Source: Alphaproteobacteria bacterium | GTDB lineage: Bacteria; Pseudomonadota; Alphaproteobacteria; SP197 | Reading direction: 5' to 3' | DNA length: 33,969 nucleotides | NCBI GenBank assembly: GCA_022823765.1 | Contig: JAJEHK010000038.1 | Coordinates: 1-33,969, forward strand | Part shown: piece by piece, positions 26,310 to 33,969 of the stretch | Layout: each line of letters opens with the position of its first letter | Numbering within the stretch: the stretch's first letter is position 1 | Made by a program: the position numbers and the translations under genes | Notes under the pieces: model-generated | The model's database searches: none | Told to the model about the DNA's origin: nothing | The model's input: the letters and a program-made list of their open reading frames with translations, nothing else

Positions 26310-27025
26310 CCGTTCTCGTGACAAGGCCGAAGAAGGACTCCCTGGCCTTCGCGGCCATTCTCCGGCTTCGCGGCATCGAGTGCCTCATTGCTCCGGTGCT
26401 GACGATCGTCGACATCACCGTCACGCTTGGCGACCTTGACGGTGTCCAGGGATGTGTGGTGACGAGCGCCAATGGCGCCGATGCCCTCGCACGGGCCACG
26501 GCCAACCGTTCGGTTCCTGTCCTGGCCGTCGGCACGGTCTCGGCAGGCCGGGCACGGGATCACGGCTTCACCGGTGTACGCGCTGCCGGAGGCAACCTGG
26601 AGAGCCTTGCAATCCTCATCCGTCAGCACCTTGATCCCGGAACCGGGCGACTGATTCATGTGTCGGGCTCGAAAGTCGCAGGCGATCTGGTGGGTCTCCT
26701 GGCGGGGGACGGATTCGTCGTCGAACGAGTGGTCGGCTATCATGCGGACGCTGTCAGCAGCCTTCCACAGGTGGCCCTGAGCGCATTGCGGGGAGGTCAT
26801 CTTCGGGGCGTGGCCCATTTTTCGCCGCGAACGGCCGCAATCTTCATGGGGCTCATTCGCGAGGCGGGTGCCGAAACGTGCTTGCAGTCGCTCATCGGGT
26901 TCTGTCTGAGCGACGCTGTCGCCCGGACCCTTGAGGGATCGGGCTGGAAAGGTCTTGTCGTGGCCCCTCGCAGTGATGCAGAGAGTCTTGCGGGGTGCAT
27001 CGTCCTTGCCGGAGAACATTCATGA
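26306..27025 (+). CDS. hemD: uroporphyrinogen-III synthase
   Basis: Encodes 239 residues from ATG at 26306 (MTVLVTRPKKDSLAFAAIL); the track start at 26000 is in a shadow frame of hemC. The protein shows the loosely conserved HemD pattern: VTRP at the N-terminus, CVVTSANGADALA in the first domain, LIHVSGSKVAGDL at the domain switch, and VAHFSPRTAAIF before the C-terminal helices. It closes and inverts ring D of hydroxymethylbilane to give uroporphyrinogen III. HemD is poorly conserved, so the assignment rests on these motifs plus position after hemC. 4-base overlaps on both sides (with hemC and the next gene) indicate one operon. Confidence 0.93.
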   Translation: MTVLVTRPKKDSLAFAAILRLRGIECLIAPVLTIVDITVTLGDLDGVQGCVVTSANGADALARATANRSVPVLAVGTVSAGRARDHGFTGVRAAGGNLESLAILIRQHLDPGTGRLIHVSGSKVAGDLVGLLAGDGFVVERVVGYHADAVSSLPQVALSALRGGHLRGVAHFSPRTAAIFMGLIREAGAETCLQSLIGFCLSDAVARTLEGSGWKGLVVAPRSDAESLAGCIVLAGEHS

Positions 27026-28095
27026 CGTCTGACGACAGCAGCAATCCGGCGAAAGACGGCACCACCGATGCCCCCTGGACCAGGAGACCGGCGCAGGCCG
27101 TGAAGCTGTCTCTGGCACGGTACTCCGGATGGATGGCGTCAGGGATCCTCATTCTGGCGATGGCGGCCCTTGTCGCCGGTCTGGCCTGGCTGTGGTCCGG
27201 GATGCGCGACACCACGGCACGCCTTGCCGACCTCGAGGAGCGGGTTCTTCACCTCGCAGCGGAGGATGGCGAGACGGACATCGGCCTCACCGTGACGCAA
27301 CTCGCGGAACGCCTCGATGTGGCGGAGGCTGCGCTCGCCGCTGAAGGTGATTCTCGCTCCGGGCTGGAGACGGACCTTGCAGAACTTGTCGGGCGCGTCG
27401 ATCGCATCGATGAAACACTGAGCGATGCACCGCCCCCGGTCGTTCCGGACACGGACATCGAAACTCCCGATGCCGCGGACAGGGAGCAAGCCCGCCTGAT
27501 TGATGCGCTTCGTCGGGATGTGGCGAACCTTCGCGAGATGCTGGATACCCTCGCCGCCCGGTCCGGTGATCACGGTGCGGCGTTTGTCGTTGCCCTTGGT
27601 CAGTTGCGGGACGCCGTCGACAGCGGCCGGCCGTTCACTGCGGAACACGAAACCGTCGCTGCCCTCGAAGGGAATGATCCCGGTGTCAAGGCAGATCTCG
27701 ACATCCTGGCCCGTCATGCCGGCACCGGCATTCCCTCACATCACGCACTCGGGGCGTCCCTCGGTGATGTACTCACGGCCACTCGCAATGCCGCCAGGGT
27801 GGCGGCGGCCAGCGGGTGGGTCGACGAAACCCTGGCCCATATCGAAAGCCTCGTTACCGTCAGGCGGATCGACGGCGAGGGTGACGGCACCGGCAACGAG
27901 GCAACAATCCTCAGGATTGAGGCTGCGGTGGCCGCAGGAAACCTTGAGGAGGCGTTGCGGGAGATCGATTCCCTTCCCGCCCGGTCTGCCGGAATCATGG
28001 CGCAATGGGCCGGTGAGGCGAGGGCACGCATCGATGCCGATGGCGCCCTCGATCGCCTCCATCAACGGGCCGTCGCCGGCATCGTGCAACCATGA
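27022..28095 (+). CDS. mitofilin-like COG4223 membrane protein
   Basis: Encodes 357 residues from ATG at 27022, which overlaps the hemD stop. A short cytoplasmic N-terminus, one transmembrane helix (about 38-60, ASGILILAMAALVAGLAWLW), a coiled-coil-prone stretch (about 62-190, rich in Leu/Glu/Arg heptads such as LADLEERVLHLAAED), and a C-terminal helical domain (about 195-350). This is the alphaproteobacterial COG4223/mitofilin (Mic60-like) layout always found between hemD and hemY. Family members bend inner membranes and contact the outer membrane in related bacteria; a role in organising the heme machinery or intracytoplasmic membrane is inferred. Overlaps hemY by 4 bases. Confidence 0.85.
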   Translation: MTSDDSSNPAKDGTTDAPWTRRPAQAVKLSLARYSGWMASGILILAMAALVAGLAWLWSGMRDTTARLADLEERVLHLAAEDGETDIGLTVTQLAERLDVAEAALAAEGDSRSGLETDLAELVGRVDRIDETLSDAPPPVVPDTDIETPDAADREQARLIDALRRDVANLREMLDTLAARSGDHGAAFVVALGQLRDAVDSGRPFTAEHETVAALEGNDPGVKADLDILARHAGTGIPSHHALGASLGDVLTATRNAARVAAASGWVDETLAHIESLVTVRRIDGEGDGTGNEATILRIEAAVAAGNLEEALREIDSLPARSAGIMAQWAGEARARIDADGALDRLHQRAVAGIVQP

Positions 28096-29438
28096 TCGCT
28101 CTCCTCTTCTACGTCATTGTCATGGCCGCGGTGATCGGGGGCATCGTTTGGGTTGCCGATCGCGGCGGCAGCGTCACCTTCGTCTGGGATGTCTGGGAAG
28201 TGACGACCGATACGCCGATACTGATTCTCGGCATCGTTCTCCTCGTCGTCGTGTCCGTGCTGGCGGTGCTCCTTCTCCAGTGGGTCTGGCGCGGACCGCG
28301 CCGCATCCGGCTCGCACTGGGCGATCGCCGCAAGGAAAAGGGCTGGCAGGCGCTGACCTCAGGGCTTGTGGCGGTGGCGGCCGGCGACGCCCCGGGCGCC
28401 CGGGCCCATGCGAAGAGAGCCGACAGGCTGCTCGATCGTCCACCGCTCACCCTGCTCCTGACGGCCCAGGCCGCCCAGCTCGACGGGGATGAAAGCGAGG
28501 CGGACCGTCGCTTTCGCGCCATGCTGGAGCGTCCGGAGACGGAGTTTCTGGGCCTTCGCGGCCTGATGGCGGCGGCCCTGAGGAAGGGCGATCACGAGGC
28601 TGCGGCAGGGTATGCGCGCCAGGCCCATGCGCTCAGACCCGATGCCGCGTGGGCAGCTGAGGCCGTCTTCGAGTTGCAGACGCGGGCCGGAGACTGGACC
28701 GCCGCCCGCCAGACGCTGAAGTCCGCACGCGATCGCAAGGTCGTGGAGGCCGCACCGGGACGGCGACGCCATGCCGTCCTGCTGGTCGAGGAAGCGGTGC
28801 GGGCCCACGAGGAAGAGCGTCACGAAGAGGCCCTCAAGCTTGCCCGCACAGCCCACGGAGAGGCGCCGGATCTGGTGCCTGCGGGCTGTATCCTCGCCCG
28901 GCTTCTCATCGACTCCGGAAAGGGAACCCAGGCTGTCCGCGTTGTCGAGAAGACCTGGAAGGTGGCGCCGCATCCGGATCTCGCCGATCTCTACATCGAA
29001 GCCTGGGGTGACGAAGGGGCCAGCCGCTATCGCCGCATGGAACGCCTGCTCAACCTCAACGAGGATGACCGGGAGGCCCATGTGGCTGCAGCGCGGGTGG
29101 CGATGGACTCGAAGCTGACAGGAGAGATGCGACGCCACCTCAATGCCATTGGCACGACGGGTCTGGCGCCCCGGGAGATTCGCCTGTGGGTCGACCTCGA
29201 GGCCAGCGAGGAAAACGCCGAGGAGGCCGCGAAGTGGCAGGCGCGCATGATCGAGGCGAGCCCGGACAGGACCTGGCAATGCAACGGATGTGGCCACATC
29301 ACCCGGACATGGCGTGCCGTCTGTGACGGTTGCGGGCGTTTCGACTCCATGGTCTGGCGCAGTCCGGGCACCGTGGAAGAGGCCCGCCCCACGGTCCTGG
29401 CATCGCCGGGACCGGCCGAACCCGTCACGCTGTCGTGA
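28092..29438 (+). CDS. hemY: HemY-type TPR membrane protein with C-terminal zinc ribbon
   Basis: Encodes 448 residues. Two N-terminal transmembrane helices (about 2-21 and 43-65) flank the HemY_N domain; the rest is TPR-like helical repeats (about 85-380). The C-terminus carries C397-X2-C400 and C411-X2-C414 in WQCNGCGH ... CDGCGRFDSMVWR, a rubredoxin-like zinc ribbon like that of LapB/YciM and recalled as typical of alphaproteobacterial HemY. This protein is not the protoporphyrinogen oxidase also called HemY in Gram-positives; in E. coli it is linked to heme synthesis by genetics only. Last gene of the heme block, 63 bases before the tRNA. It may act as a membrane scaffold. Confidence 0.88.
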   Translation: MIALLFYVIVMAAVIGGIVWVADRGGSVTFVWDVWEVTTDTPILILGIVLLVVVSVLAVLLLQWVWRGPRRIRLALGDRRKEKGWQALTSGLVAVAAGDAPGARAHAKRADRLLDRPPLTLLLTAQAAQLDGDESEADRRFRAMLERPETEFLGLRGLMAAALRKGDHEAAAGYARQAHALRPDAAWAAEAVFELQTRAGDWTAARQTLKSARDRKVVEAAPGRRRHAVLLVEEAVRAHEEERHEEALKLARTAHGEAPDLVPAGCILARLLIDSGKGTQAVRVVEKTWKVAPHPDLADLYIEAWGDEGASRYRRMERLLNLNEDDREAHVAAARVAMDSKLTGEMRRHLNAIGTTGLAPREIRLWVDLEASEENAEEAAKWQARMIEASPDRTWQCNGCGHITRTWRAVCDGCGRFDSMVWRSPGTVEEARPTVLASPGPAEPVTLS

Positions 29439-29448
29439 GCTTGCGGCA

Positions 29449-29478
29449 TTGACCCTGGTGCCGGCTTGTGACTAGGTT
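29449..29478 (+). promoter_or_regulatory. promoter of tRNA-Thr with GC-rich discriminator
   Basis: TTGACC (29449-29454) and TAGGTT (29473-29478) are 18 bases apart and directly precede the tRNA. The bases after the -10 box, CCCCGCCC, form a GC-rich discriminator, the known hallmark of ppGpp-controlled stable-RNA promoters. Predicted start near 29485, 17 bases before the mature tRNA. Confidence 0.6.
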
Positions 29479-29501
29479 CCCCGCCCTGAACGGGTGCCCC
29501 A

Positions 29502-29576
29502 GCCGAAGTAGCTCAGTGGCAGAGCAACTGATTCGTAATCAGTAGGTCGGGAGTTCGAATCTCCCCTTCGGCACCA
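29502..29576 (+). tRNA. tRNA-Thr (anticodon CGT)
   Basis: 75 bases including an encoded CCA. Acceptor arm GCCGAAG (29502-29508) pairs with CTTCGGC (29566-29572), discriminator A, then CCA. D-arm GCTC...GAGC is present, the anticodon stem ACTGA/TCAGT encloses the loop TTCGTAA with anticodon CGT at 29534-29536, and the T-arm contains GTTCGAATC. It reads the ACG codon for threonine, a frequent codon in GC-rich genomes. No terminator is seen in the 23 bases before the next ORF, so read-through into that gene is possible. Confidence 0.97.
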
Positions 29577-29599
29577 TTCTGCCGGATCAATCTGGAACC

Positions 29600-30733
29600 A
29601 TGGCCGCATTTGATGTCGTCATCATTGGCGCAGGCGTGGTGGGAGCGTCGCTCGCCTGGCGCCTTGCGTCATCCTGCAGGGTGGCGATCGTCGAGGCGGA
29701 AGACCAGCCAGGCTATCACAGCACGGGACGATCGGCGGCGCATTACACCGATGTGATCGGCGGCGCGGTCGTCCAGGCCCTCAGCGCCGCCACCAGGCCC
29801 TTTCTCGAGAATCCGCCGCCAGGGTTCACCGATGTACCCCTGATCAGGAGGCGCCCCGTTCTCCTTCTCTTCGGAACCGGAACCCGGGACGCAGCGTTCA
29901 CGCTTCACGGATTGAGCCATGTGATCGGGCACCAGCTCTTCGAACTTGATCGCGACGGGTGCCTCGAACTGTGTCCGGTCCTCAAGCCGGAGAAGATCCA
30001 ATCAGGGCTCTGGGAACCCGCTGCCGGCGATATCGACGTCCATGCCATCCACGGCGCCTATCTCCGGGCGGCGCGAGCGTCCGGTGCCACCATGTTCCTC
30101 AATGCGCCGGTCACTGAGATGGAACACCGCAGCGGGGTCTGGCACGTGACGGTGCCCGGAAAGACCCTCGAGGCGCCCGTCGTGGCCAATTGCGCCGGTG
30201 CCTGGGGCGATGTCGTCGGCCGCATTGCCGGGGCCGCGCCAGTCGGCCTCGTACCCATGCGCCGCACCGCCTTCACGTTCCGTGGGCCGAACGGCATGGA
30301 CCATGGCGCCTGGCCGCTGGTCGCCGATGATGGCGAGAGTTTCTACTTCAAGCCGGAGGCCGGACTGATCCTCGGTTCCCTGGCCGACGAACAGCCAAGC
30401 GAACCCTGCGATGCCGCGCCCGAGGAACTGGACCTCGCCCTCGCCGCCCACCGGATCATGGAGTGGACCACACTCGACATCCGGCGCATGGAAAGCCGGT
30501 GGGCGGGATTGCGAAGCTTCGTCCCGGACAGGCTGCCGGTGACAGGCTTCGACCCTTCATGTGAGGGGTTCTTCTGGAATGTCGGCCAGGGAGGAGCCGG
30601 AATCCAGACGTCCACGGGTCTGTCGGCCTATGCCGCCTCCGTCATCCTCGGCAACGGCCTGCCACAGGATCTCCTCGACGCAGGTCTGGATTCGGAAACC
30701 CTGTCGCCGTCAAGACTGGGTGGCGCCCGCTGA
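29600..30733 (+). CDS. FAD-dependent D-amino acid dehydrogenase, DauA-like
   Basis: Encodes 377 residues. GAGVVG (10-15) is the FAD GxGxxG loop. Sequence and length track Pseudomonas D-arginine dehydrogenase (DauA) as I recall it, without gaps over the first 90 residues: GYHSTGRSAAHYT, IDVHAIHGAYLRAAR, MRRTAF, ESFYFKPEAG, WAGLRSFVPD and GGAGIQTS. H48 and the positions of R222, Y249 and R305 (FAD/carboxylate contacts) are conserved. However, Tyr53 and Glu87, which hold D-Arg, align with Ile53 and Val87. So a D-amino acid with a neutral, perhaps hydrophobic or aromatic, side chain is more likely. The product would be a 2-oxoacid plus ammonia. Gene starts 23 bases after the tRNA. Confidence 0.85.
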   Translation: MAAFDVVIIGAGVVGASLAWRLASSCRVAIVEAEDQPGYHSTGRSAAHYTDVIGGAVVQALSAATRPFLENPPPGFTDVPLIRRRPVLLLFGTGTRDAAFTLHGLSHVIGHQLFELDRDGCLELCPVLKPEKIQSGLWEPAAGDIDVHAIHGAYLRAARASGATMFLNAPVTEMEHRSGVWHVTVPGKTLEAPVVANCAGAWGDVVGRIAGAAPVGLVPMRRTAFTFRGPNGMDHGAWPLVADDGESFYFKPEAGLILGSLADEQPSEPCDAAPEELDLALAAHRIMEWTTLDIRRMESRWAGLRSFVPDRLPVTGFDPSCEGFFWNVGQGGAGIQTSTGLSAYAASVILGNGLPQDLLDAGLDSETLSPSRLGGAR

Positions 30734-30755
30734 CCTCCTGGCGGCAGCGGGCGCC
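30722..30755. terminator. strong hairpin between convergent genes
   Basis: GGCGCCCGCTG (30722-30732) and CAGCGGGCGCC (30745-30755) are perfect inverted copies of 11 bases around a 12-base loop. The element begins in the last codons of the D-amino acid dehydrogenase gene and ends 12 bases before the stop of the aminotransferase, so it can serve both strands. It lacks a T-tract. Confidence 0.6.
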
Positions 30756-30767
30756 CGTGACAGGTGA

Positions 30768-32156
30768 TCAGGCTGCGTCGAGCAGGCTCTCCTGGCGGAC
30801 GTACTCAAGGGTGTCGTCGAGTGCTGCCTTCAGGCGATCGAAGATCTGGTGAATCTGCTCTTCCTCGATGATGAGAGGAGGGCAGACCGCGACAGAGTTC
30901 CCACCGGCCGCCCGCACGATGAGGCGATGCGCGAGGCACCGTTCGCCACAGTAGTTGGCAATGGCGGGCGGGAAGTTCTCCCGGGTCCCCTTGTCCCTGA
31001 CGAGTTCCACCGCGCCGATGAGGCCGACACCCCTCGCTTCGCCGACGATCGGGTGATCGCCGAGGGCCATGAGTCGTTCCTGCATGACCGGTGCTATCCT
31101 GGCGACGTGGTCGGCGATGTTGATTTCGTCGTAGATCTTGAGGGTCTCGACAGCAACCGCTGCCGGAACGGGATGGCCCGAATAGGTGAAGCCTGTCGCA
31201 AACACGCCGTTTTCATCCGAAAAATCGCGAATTGGTCCATAGACCTTTTCGTTCACGATCACCGCACTGATCGGCAGGTAGGCCGAGGAAAGTTGCTTGG
31301 CGACGACCATGATGTCGGGCTTGATGCCGTAAGTGTTGGAACCGAACAGCTGACCGGTGCGGTGGAAACCGCAGATCACCTCGTCGGCGATCATCAGCAC
31401 GTCGTATTTCGCCAGCACGGCCTGGATCTTCTCGAAGTAGCCGGCGGGTGGCACGATGACACCGCCGGCGCCCATGACAGGCTCGGCGATGAAGGCGGCC
31501 ACGGTCTCGGGTCCCTCGGCGAGGATCATCTGTTCGAGTTCCTCGGCCCTTCGGGTCGCGAAATCCTCTTCCGATTCACCTTCCAGGCCTTCGTGGTACC
31601 AGTGCGGTGACCCCGTGTGCATGATGTTGGCGATCGGCAGATCGAAGCCCTGGTGCATCAGCGGAATGCCGGTGAGGCTGCCCGACGATACGCAGATACC
31701 GTGATAACCGCCGAGGCGGGCGATGATCTTCTTCTTTTCCGGCTTGCCGCGGGCGTTGTTGTAGTACCAGACGAACTTCACCGCATGGTCGTTGGCCTCG
31801 GAACCGGAGTTGGCGAACCAGACACGCGCCATCGGTGCCGGTGACATGTCGATCAGGCGTTCGGCCAGTTCGATGGACGGCATCGAGGAGCGGTGAAAGA
31901 AGGCGTGGTAGTAGGGGAGCTTGCGCATCTGTGCGGCCGCTGCCTGAACCAGCCGTTCGTTGTTGAAGCCGAGCGAGGTGCACCACAGGCCGGCGAGTCC
32001 CTCGATGTAGGTGTTGCCTTCGAGATCCTCGACATGGACGCCGTTGCCCTTCTCGATGATGAGCGGGCCTTCCCTCTCATGTGTCACCAGATTGGAATAG
32101 GGGTGGATGAGGGTTGCGGCGTCGCGCGCATGGGGAGAATTCGGGATGACGGTCAT
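30768..32156 (-). CDS. class III omega-aminotransferase
   Basis: Encodes 462 residues, with GAGGA 8 bases before the ATG. Fold-type I class III signatures: NSGSEAND (116-123) for PLP phosphate, GGYHG (149-153), ADEVICGFHRTG with Asp258, and Lys287 in VVAKQLSSAYLP as the PLP lysine, then TGFTYSGHPV. The N-terminal HPYSNLVTHEREGP and GLWCTSLGF resemble putrescine-, beta-alanine- or taurine-pyruvate transaminases ('aspartate aminotransferase family protein'). It moves an amino group from an omega-amine to pyruvate or 2-oxoglutarate. Substrate is not decided by sequence. Convergent with the D-amino acid dehydrogenase and divergent from the IOR gene; a polyamine or omega-amino acid role is possible. 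Confidence 0.92.
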   Translation of the reverse strand: MTVIPNSPHARDAATLIHPYSNLVTHEREGPLIIEKGNGVHVEDLEGNTYIEGLAGLWCTSLGFNNERLVQAAAAQMRKLPYYHAFFHRSSMPSIELAERLIDMSPAPMARVWFANSGSEANDHAVKFVWYYNNARGKPEKKKIIARLGGYHGICVSSGSLTGIPLMHQGFDLPIANIMHTGSPHWYHEGLEGESEEDFATRRAEELEQMILAEGPETVAAFIAEPVMGAGGVIVPPAGYFEKIQAVLAKYDVLMIADEVICGFHRTGQLFGSNTYGIKPDIMVVAKQLSSAYLPISAVIVNEKVYGPIRDFSDENGVFATGFTYSGHPVPAAVAVETLKIYDEINIADHVARIAPVMQERLMALGDHPIVGEARGVGLIGAVELVRDKGTRENFPPAIANYCGERCLAHRLIVRAAGGNSVAVCPPLIIEEEQIHQIFDRLKAALDDTLEYVRQESLLDAA

Positions 32157-32222
32157 GACGGGATCCTCGTTGGCAGGTCTGGTCAGGTTCCGTTCTCTTT
32201 AGTCCACTTCCCCGCAGAAGGC

Positions 32223-32228
32223 TATACT
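32223..32228 (+). promoter_or_regulatory. candidate -10 box upstream of the IOR gene
   Basis: TATACT in the 160-base divergent space between the aminotransferase and the IOR gene is a strong -10 match, but the -35 region (TAGTCC/TTAGTC, 17-18 bases upstream) is poor, which would fit an activator-dependent promoter. Either proposed IOR start lies downstream of it. Confidence 0.35.
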
Positions 32229-32316
32229 CGCGGGCGGTCAATCGCGACTCGCCGGTATGGCTCATGACCGCTATGGTGAGAAGCATTCGCCCCTCCAGGA
32301 AAGCGGTCCTCCATTC

Positions 32317-33969
32317 ATGCCGGAAGGCGAGGTCAGCCTCGATGACAAGTACGTTCTTGAAGAAGGACGTGTCTACCTGACGGGCATCCAGGCCCTGGTT
32401 CGCCTGCCCCTGGAGCAGCGCCGGCGCGATGCCAGGGCGGGACTCGACACGGCGGGGTTCATTTCCGGATACCGCGGTTCACCCCTCGGCGGCTATGACC
32501 AGCAGCTCTGGCGTGCCGCGGAACACCTGGAAGAGCACCGCATCCACTTCCAGCCCGGCATCAACGAGGATCTCGCGGCGACGGCCATCTGGGGCACTCA
32601 GCAGACACAGTTGTTCGATGACGCACGCCACGACGGGGTGTTCGCCTACTGGTATGGCAAGGGACCGGGGGTCGACCGTTCCGGTGATGTCTTCAGACAT
32701 GGCAATCTGGCCGGATCGGCGAAGCATGGCGGTGTACTGCTGATTGCCGGTGATGATCACGGCTGCCGGTCCTCGACACTGCCGCACCAGAGCGAACAGG
32801 CCTTCGTGGCGGCCGGCATTCCGGTTCTCAACCCGGCGGGTGTGGCGGAGATTCTCGACTTCGGAATCATCGGCATGGAAATGTCCCGCCATTCGGGATG
32901 CTGGATCGGTTTCAAGACGACGGCGGACAACCTCGATGCATCCTCATCGATCGAGCTCGTGGCGGACCGGTCGATCATCGCACCTCCTTCGGTCGATCCG
33001 GTGCCCGGGGGGCTCAACATCCGCTGGCCCGATGACCCGATGCGCCAGGAGGAGCGCCTGCAGAACCACAAGCTCGGCGCCGCAAGGGCCTTCGCCCGGG
33101 CGAACCGTCTCGACCGCATTGCCGGAGGCCGCCACAGGGCGCGTCTTGGAATCGTGGCAGCCGGGAAATCGTGGCTTGATCTGGCCCAGGCCCTGGACGA
33201 TCTCGGACTCGATGACGCCGCGATGGAGGCTGTCGGTCTGCGTCTCTACAAGGTAGGCATGACGTGGCCCCTGGAGCCGGACGGGCTCGCCGAGTTCGCC
33301 ACGGGTCTCGAGGACATTGTCGTCATCGAGGAAAAGCGCGCTCTCATCGAAACGCAGATCAAGGAGGTTCTCTATCATCTGCCGGCGACGGACCGGCCAC
33401 GCGTGAGCGGCAAGCGTGATCCGGCGGGAACACCTCTCGTGGCGTCGGATGGCGAGCTGGAACCGTCGACAATCGCCCGGATCATCGCGCCCCGTCTCGA
33501 CGCGCTCACCGATTCCACGACCTTCGCCGGACGACTTCGTGCCCGCCACCAGCCAACCCCTGACGTGGAAGCGCCACCCCTTGAGCGCACGCCCTACTTC
33601 TGTGCCGGCTGTCCGCACAACACGTCGACCAGGGTGCCCCCGGAAAGCCGGGCCCTCGCCGGCATTGGCTGCCACTACCTGGCGCTCGGCATGAAGAGGA
33701 ACACCGCGACCTTCACCCACATGGGTGCGGAGGGCGCCTCATGGATCGGCCAGGCCCCGTTCGTCGACACGGACCATGTCTTTGTCAATCTGGGCGACGG
33801 CACCTACAGCCACTCGGGCCTGCTGGCGATCCGTGCCGCCGCGGCGGCAAACGTCAACATCACCTACAAGATCCTGTGCAATGATGCCGTAGCGATGACA
33901 GGCGGGCAGAGCGCCGACATCGATGTCAGCCCGGCCCGGATCGCCCGCCAGGTGGCGTCGGAAGGGGTA
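32317..33969 (+). CDS. indolepyruvate:ferredoxin oxidoreductase, fused type, N-terminal part
   Basis: Open from ATG 32317 to the window edge (551 codons), so absent from the track. Starts MPEGEVSLDDKYVLEEGRVY; an in-frame ATG at 32257 is also possible and neither has a good ribosome binding site. Seen: LTGIQALVRLP, GFISGYRGSPLGGYDQQLW (pyrimidine-binding), YGKGPGVDRSGD, an FCAGCPHNTSTR motif near residue 428, and NLGDGTYSHSG near 490, the Mg-ThDP site. This is the IorA half of the long fused IOR found in Proteobacteria (about 1150 residues); IorB lies beyond the window. It converts aryl-pyruvates or other 2-oxoacids plus CoA to acyl-CoA, CO2 and reduced ferredoxin. Confidence 0.93.
   Translation, partial: MPEGEVSLDDKYVLEEGRVYLTGIQALVRLPLEQRRRDARAGLDTAGFISGYRGSPLGGYDQQLWRAAEHLEEHRIHFQPGINEDLAATAIWGTQQTQLFDDARHDGVFAYWYGKGPGVDRSGDVFRHGNLAGSAKHGGVLLIAGDDHGCRSSTLPHQSEQAFVAAGIPVLNPAGVAEILDFGIIGMEMSRHSGCWIGFKTTADNLDASSSIELVADRSIIAPPSVDPVPGGLNIRWPDDPMRQEERLQNHKLGAARAFARANRLDRIAGGRHRARLGIVAAGKSWLDLAQALDDLGLDDAAMEAVGLRLYKVGMTWPLEPDGLAEFATGLEDIVVIEEKRALIETQIKEVLYHLPATDRPRVSGKRDPAGTPLVASDGELEPSTIARIIAPRLDALTDSTTFAGRLRARHQPTPDVEAPPLERTPYFCAGCPHNTSTRVPPESRALAGIGCHYLALGMKRNTATFTHMGAEGASWIGQAPFVDTDHVFVNLGDGTYSHSGLLAIRAAAAANVNITYKILCNDAVAMTGGQSADIDVSPARIARQVASEGV

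Overview
The window looks like chromosomal DNA from a GC-rich alphaproteobacterium, probably of the Rhodospirillales type. The signs are the argH-lptM-lysA-DUF4175 (TIGR02302)-ftsE-ftsX-ydcF-plsC order, the hemC-hemD-mitofilin(COG4223)-hemY order, a class II (B12-dependent) ribonucleotide reductase and pervasive GC-rich third codon positions. This lineage call is inference from gene content; no 16S or other phylogenetic marker was tested. I see no CRISPR array, insertion sequence, prophage or integrase.

Layout. 1-189 is the 3' end of a 3-hydroxybutyryl-CoA dehydrogenase gene. 387-1075 is a compact type II toxin-antitoxin module (ribbon-helix-helix antitoxin plus PIN toxin) with a near-consensus promoter wrapped in inverted repeats. 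A convergent MFS transporter follows (1133-2368, minus). 2558-10662 is one tightly packed plus-strand operon-like run: argH (arginine), the tiny lipoprotein gene lptM (missing from the ORF track), lysA (lysine), a DUF4175 membrane protein, ftsE and ftsX (division ABC complex), a YdcF-like protein and a PlsC-like acyltransferase. Most junctions are 4-base or longer stop/start overlaps. nrdJ (10715-13006) follows behind its own good promoter. A minus-strand methyltransferase and a divergent plus-strand gene come next; the latter encodes an unusual protein with a duplicated AT-hook-like motif plus C-terminal domain.

14827-17811 (minus) carries acetyl-CoA synthetase and an Ldh-family 2-hydroxyacid dehydrogenase. 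18129-22289 (minus) is a glucose/mannose-type ABC importer: binding protein, two permeases and a MalK/UgpC-type ATPase. A very strong hairpin lies between the binding-protein and permease genes. Divergent from it (22679-25003, plus) are a creatininase-family hydrolase and an acetolactate-synthase-like ThDP enzyme of unknown substrate.

25392-29438 is the heme block hemC-hemD-COG4223-hemY, followed by tRNA-Thr(CGT). The last part holds a D-arginine-dehydrogenase-like flavoenzyme, whose key D-Arg contacts appear to be replaced, a convergent class III aminotransferase, and the 5' half of a fused indolepyruvate:ferredoxin oxidoreductase that runs off the end. These three could share 2-oxoacid/amino-acid catabolism, but that is inference.

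No wholly new multi-gene system is evident. The best candidates for something undescribed are the duplicated AT-hook protein (13910-14806), the creatininase/ThDP-enzyme pair, and the altered D-amino-acid dehydrogenase. Gene starts were adjusted by hand where overlaps, ribosome binding sites or family N-termini pointed to a different codon than the ORF track.
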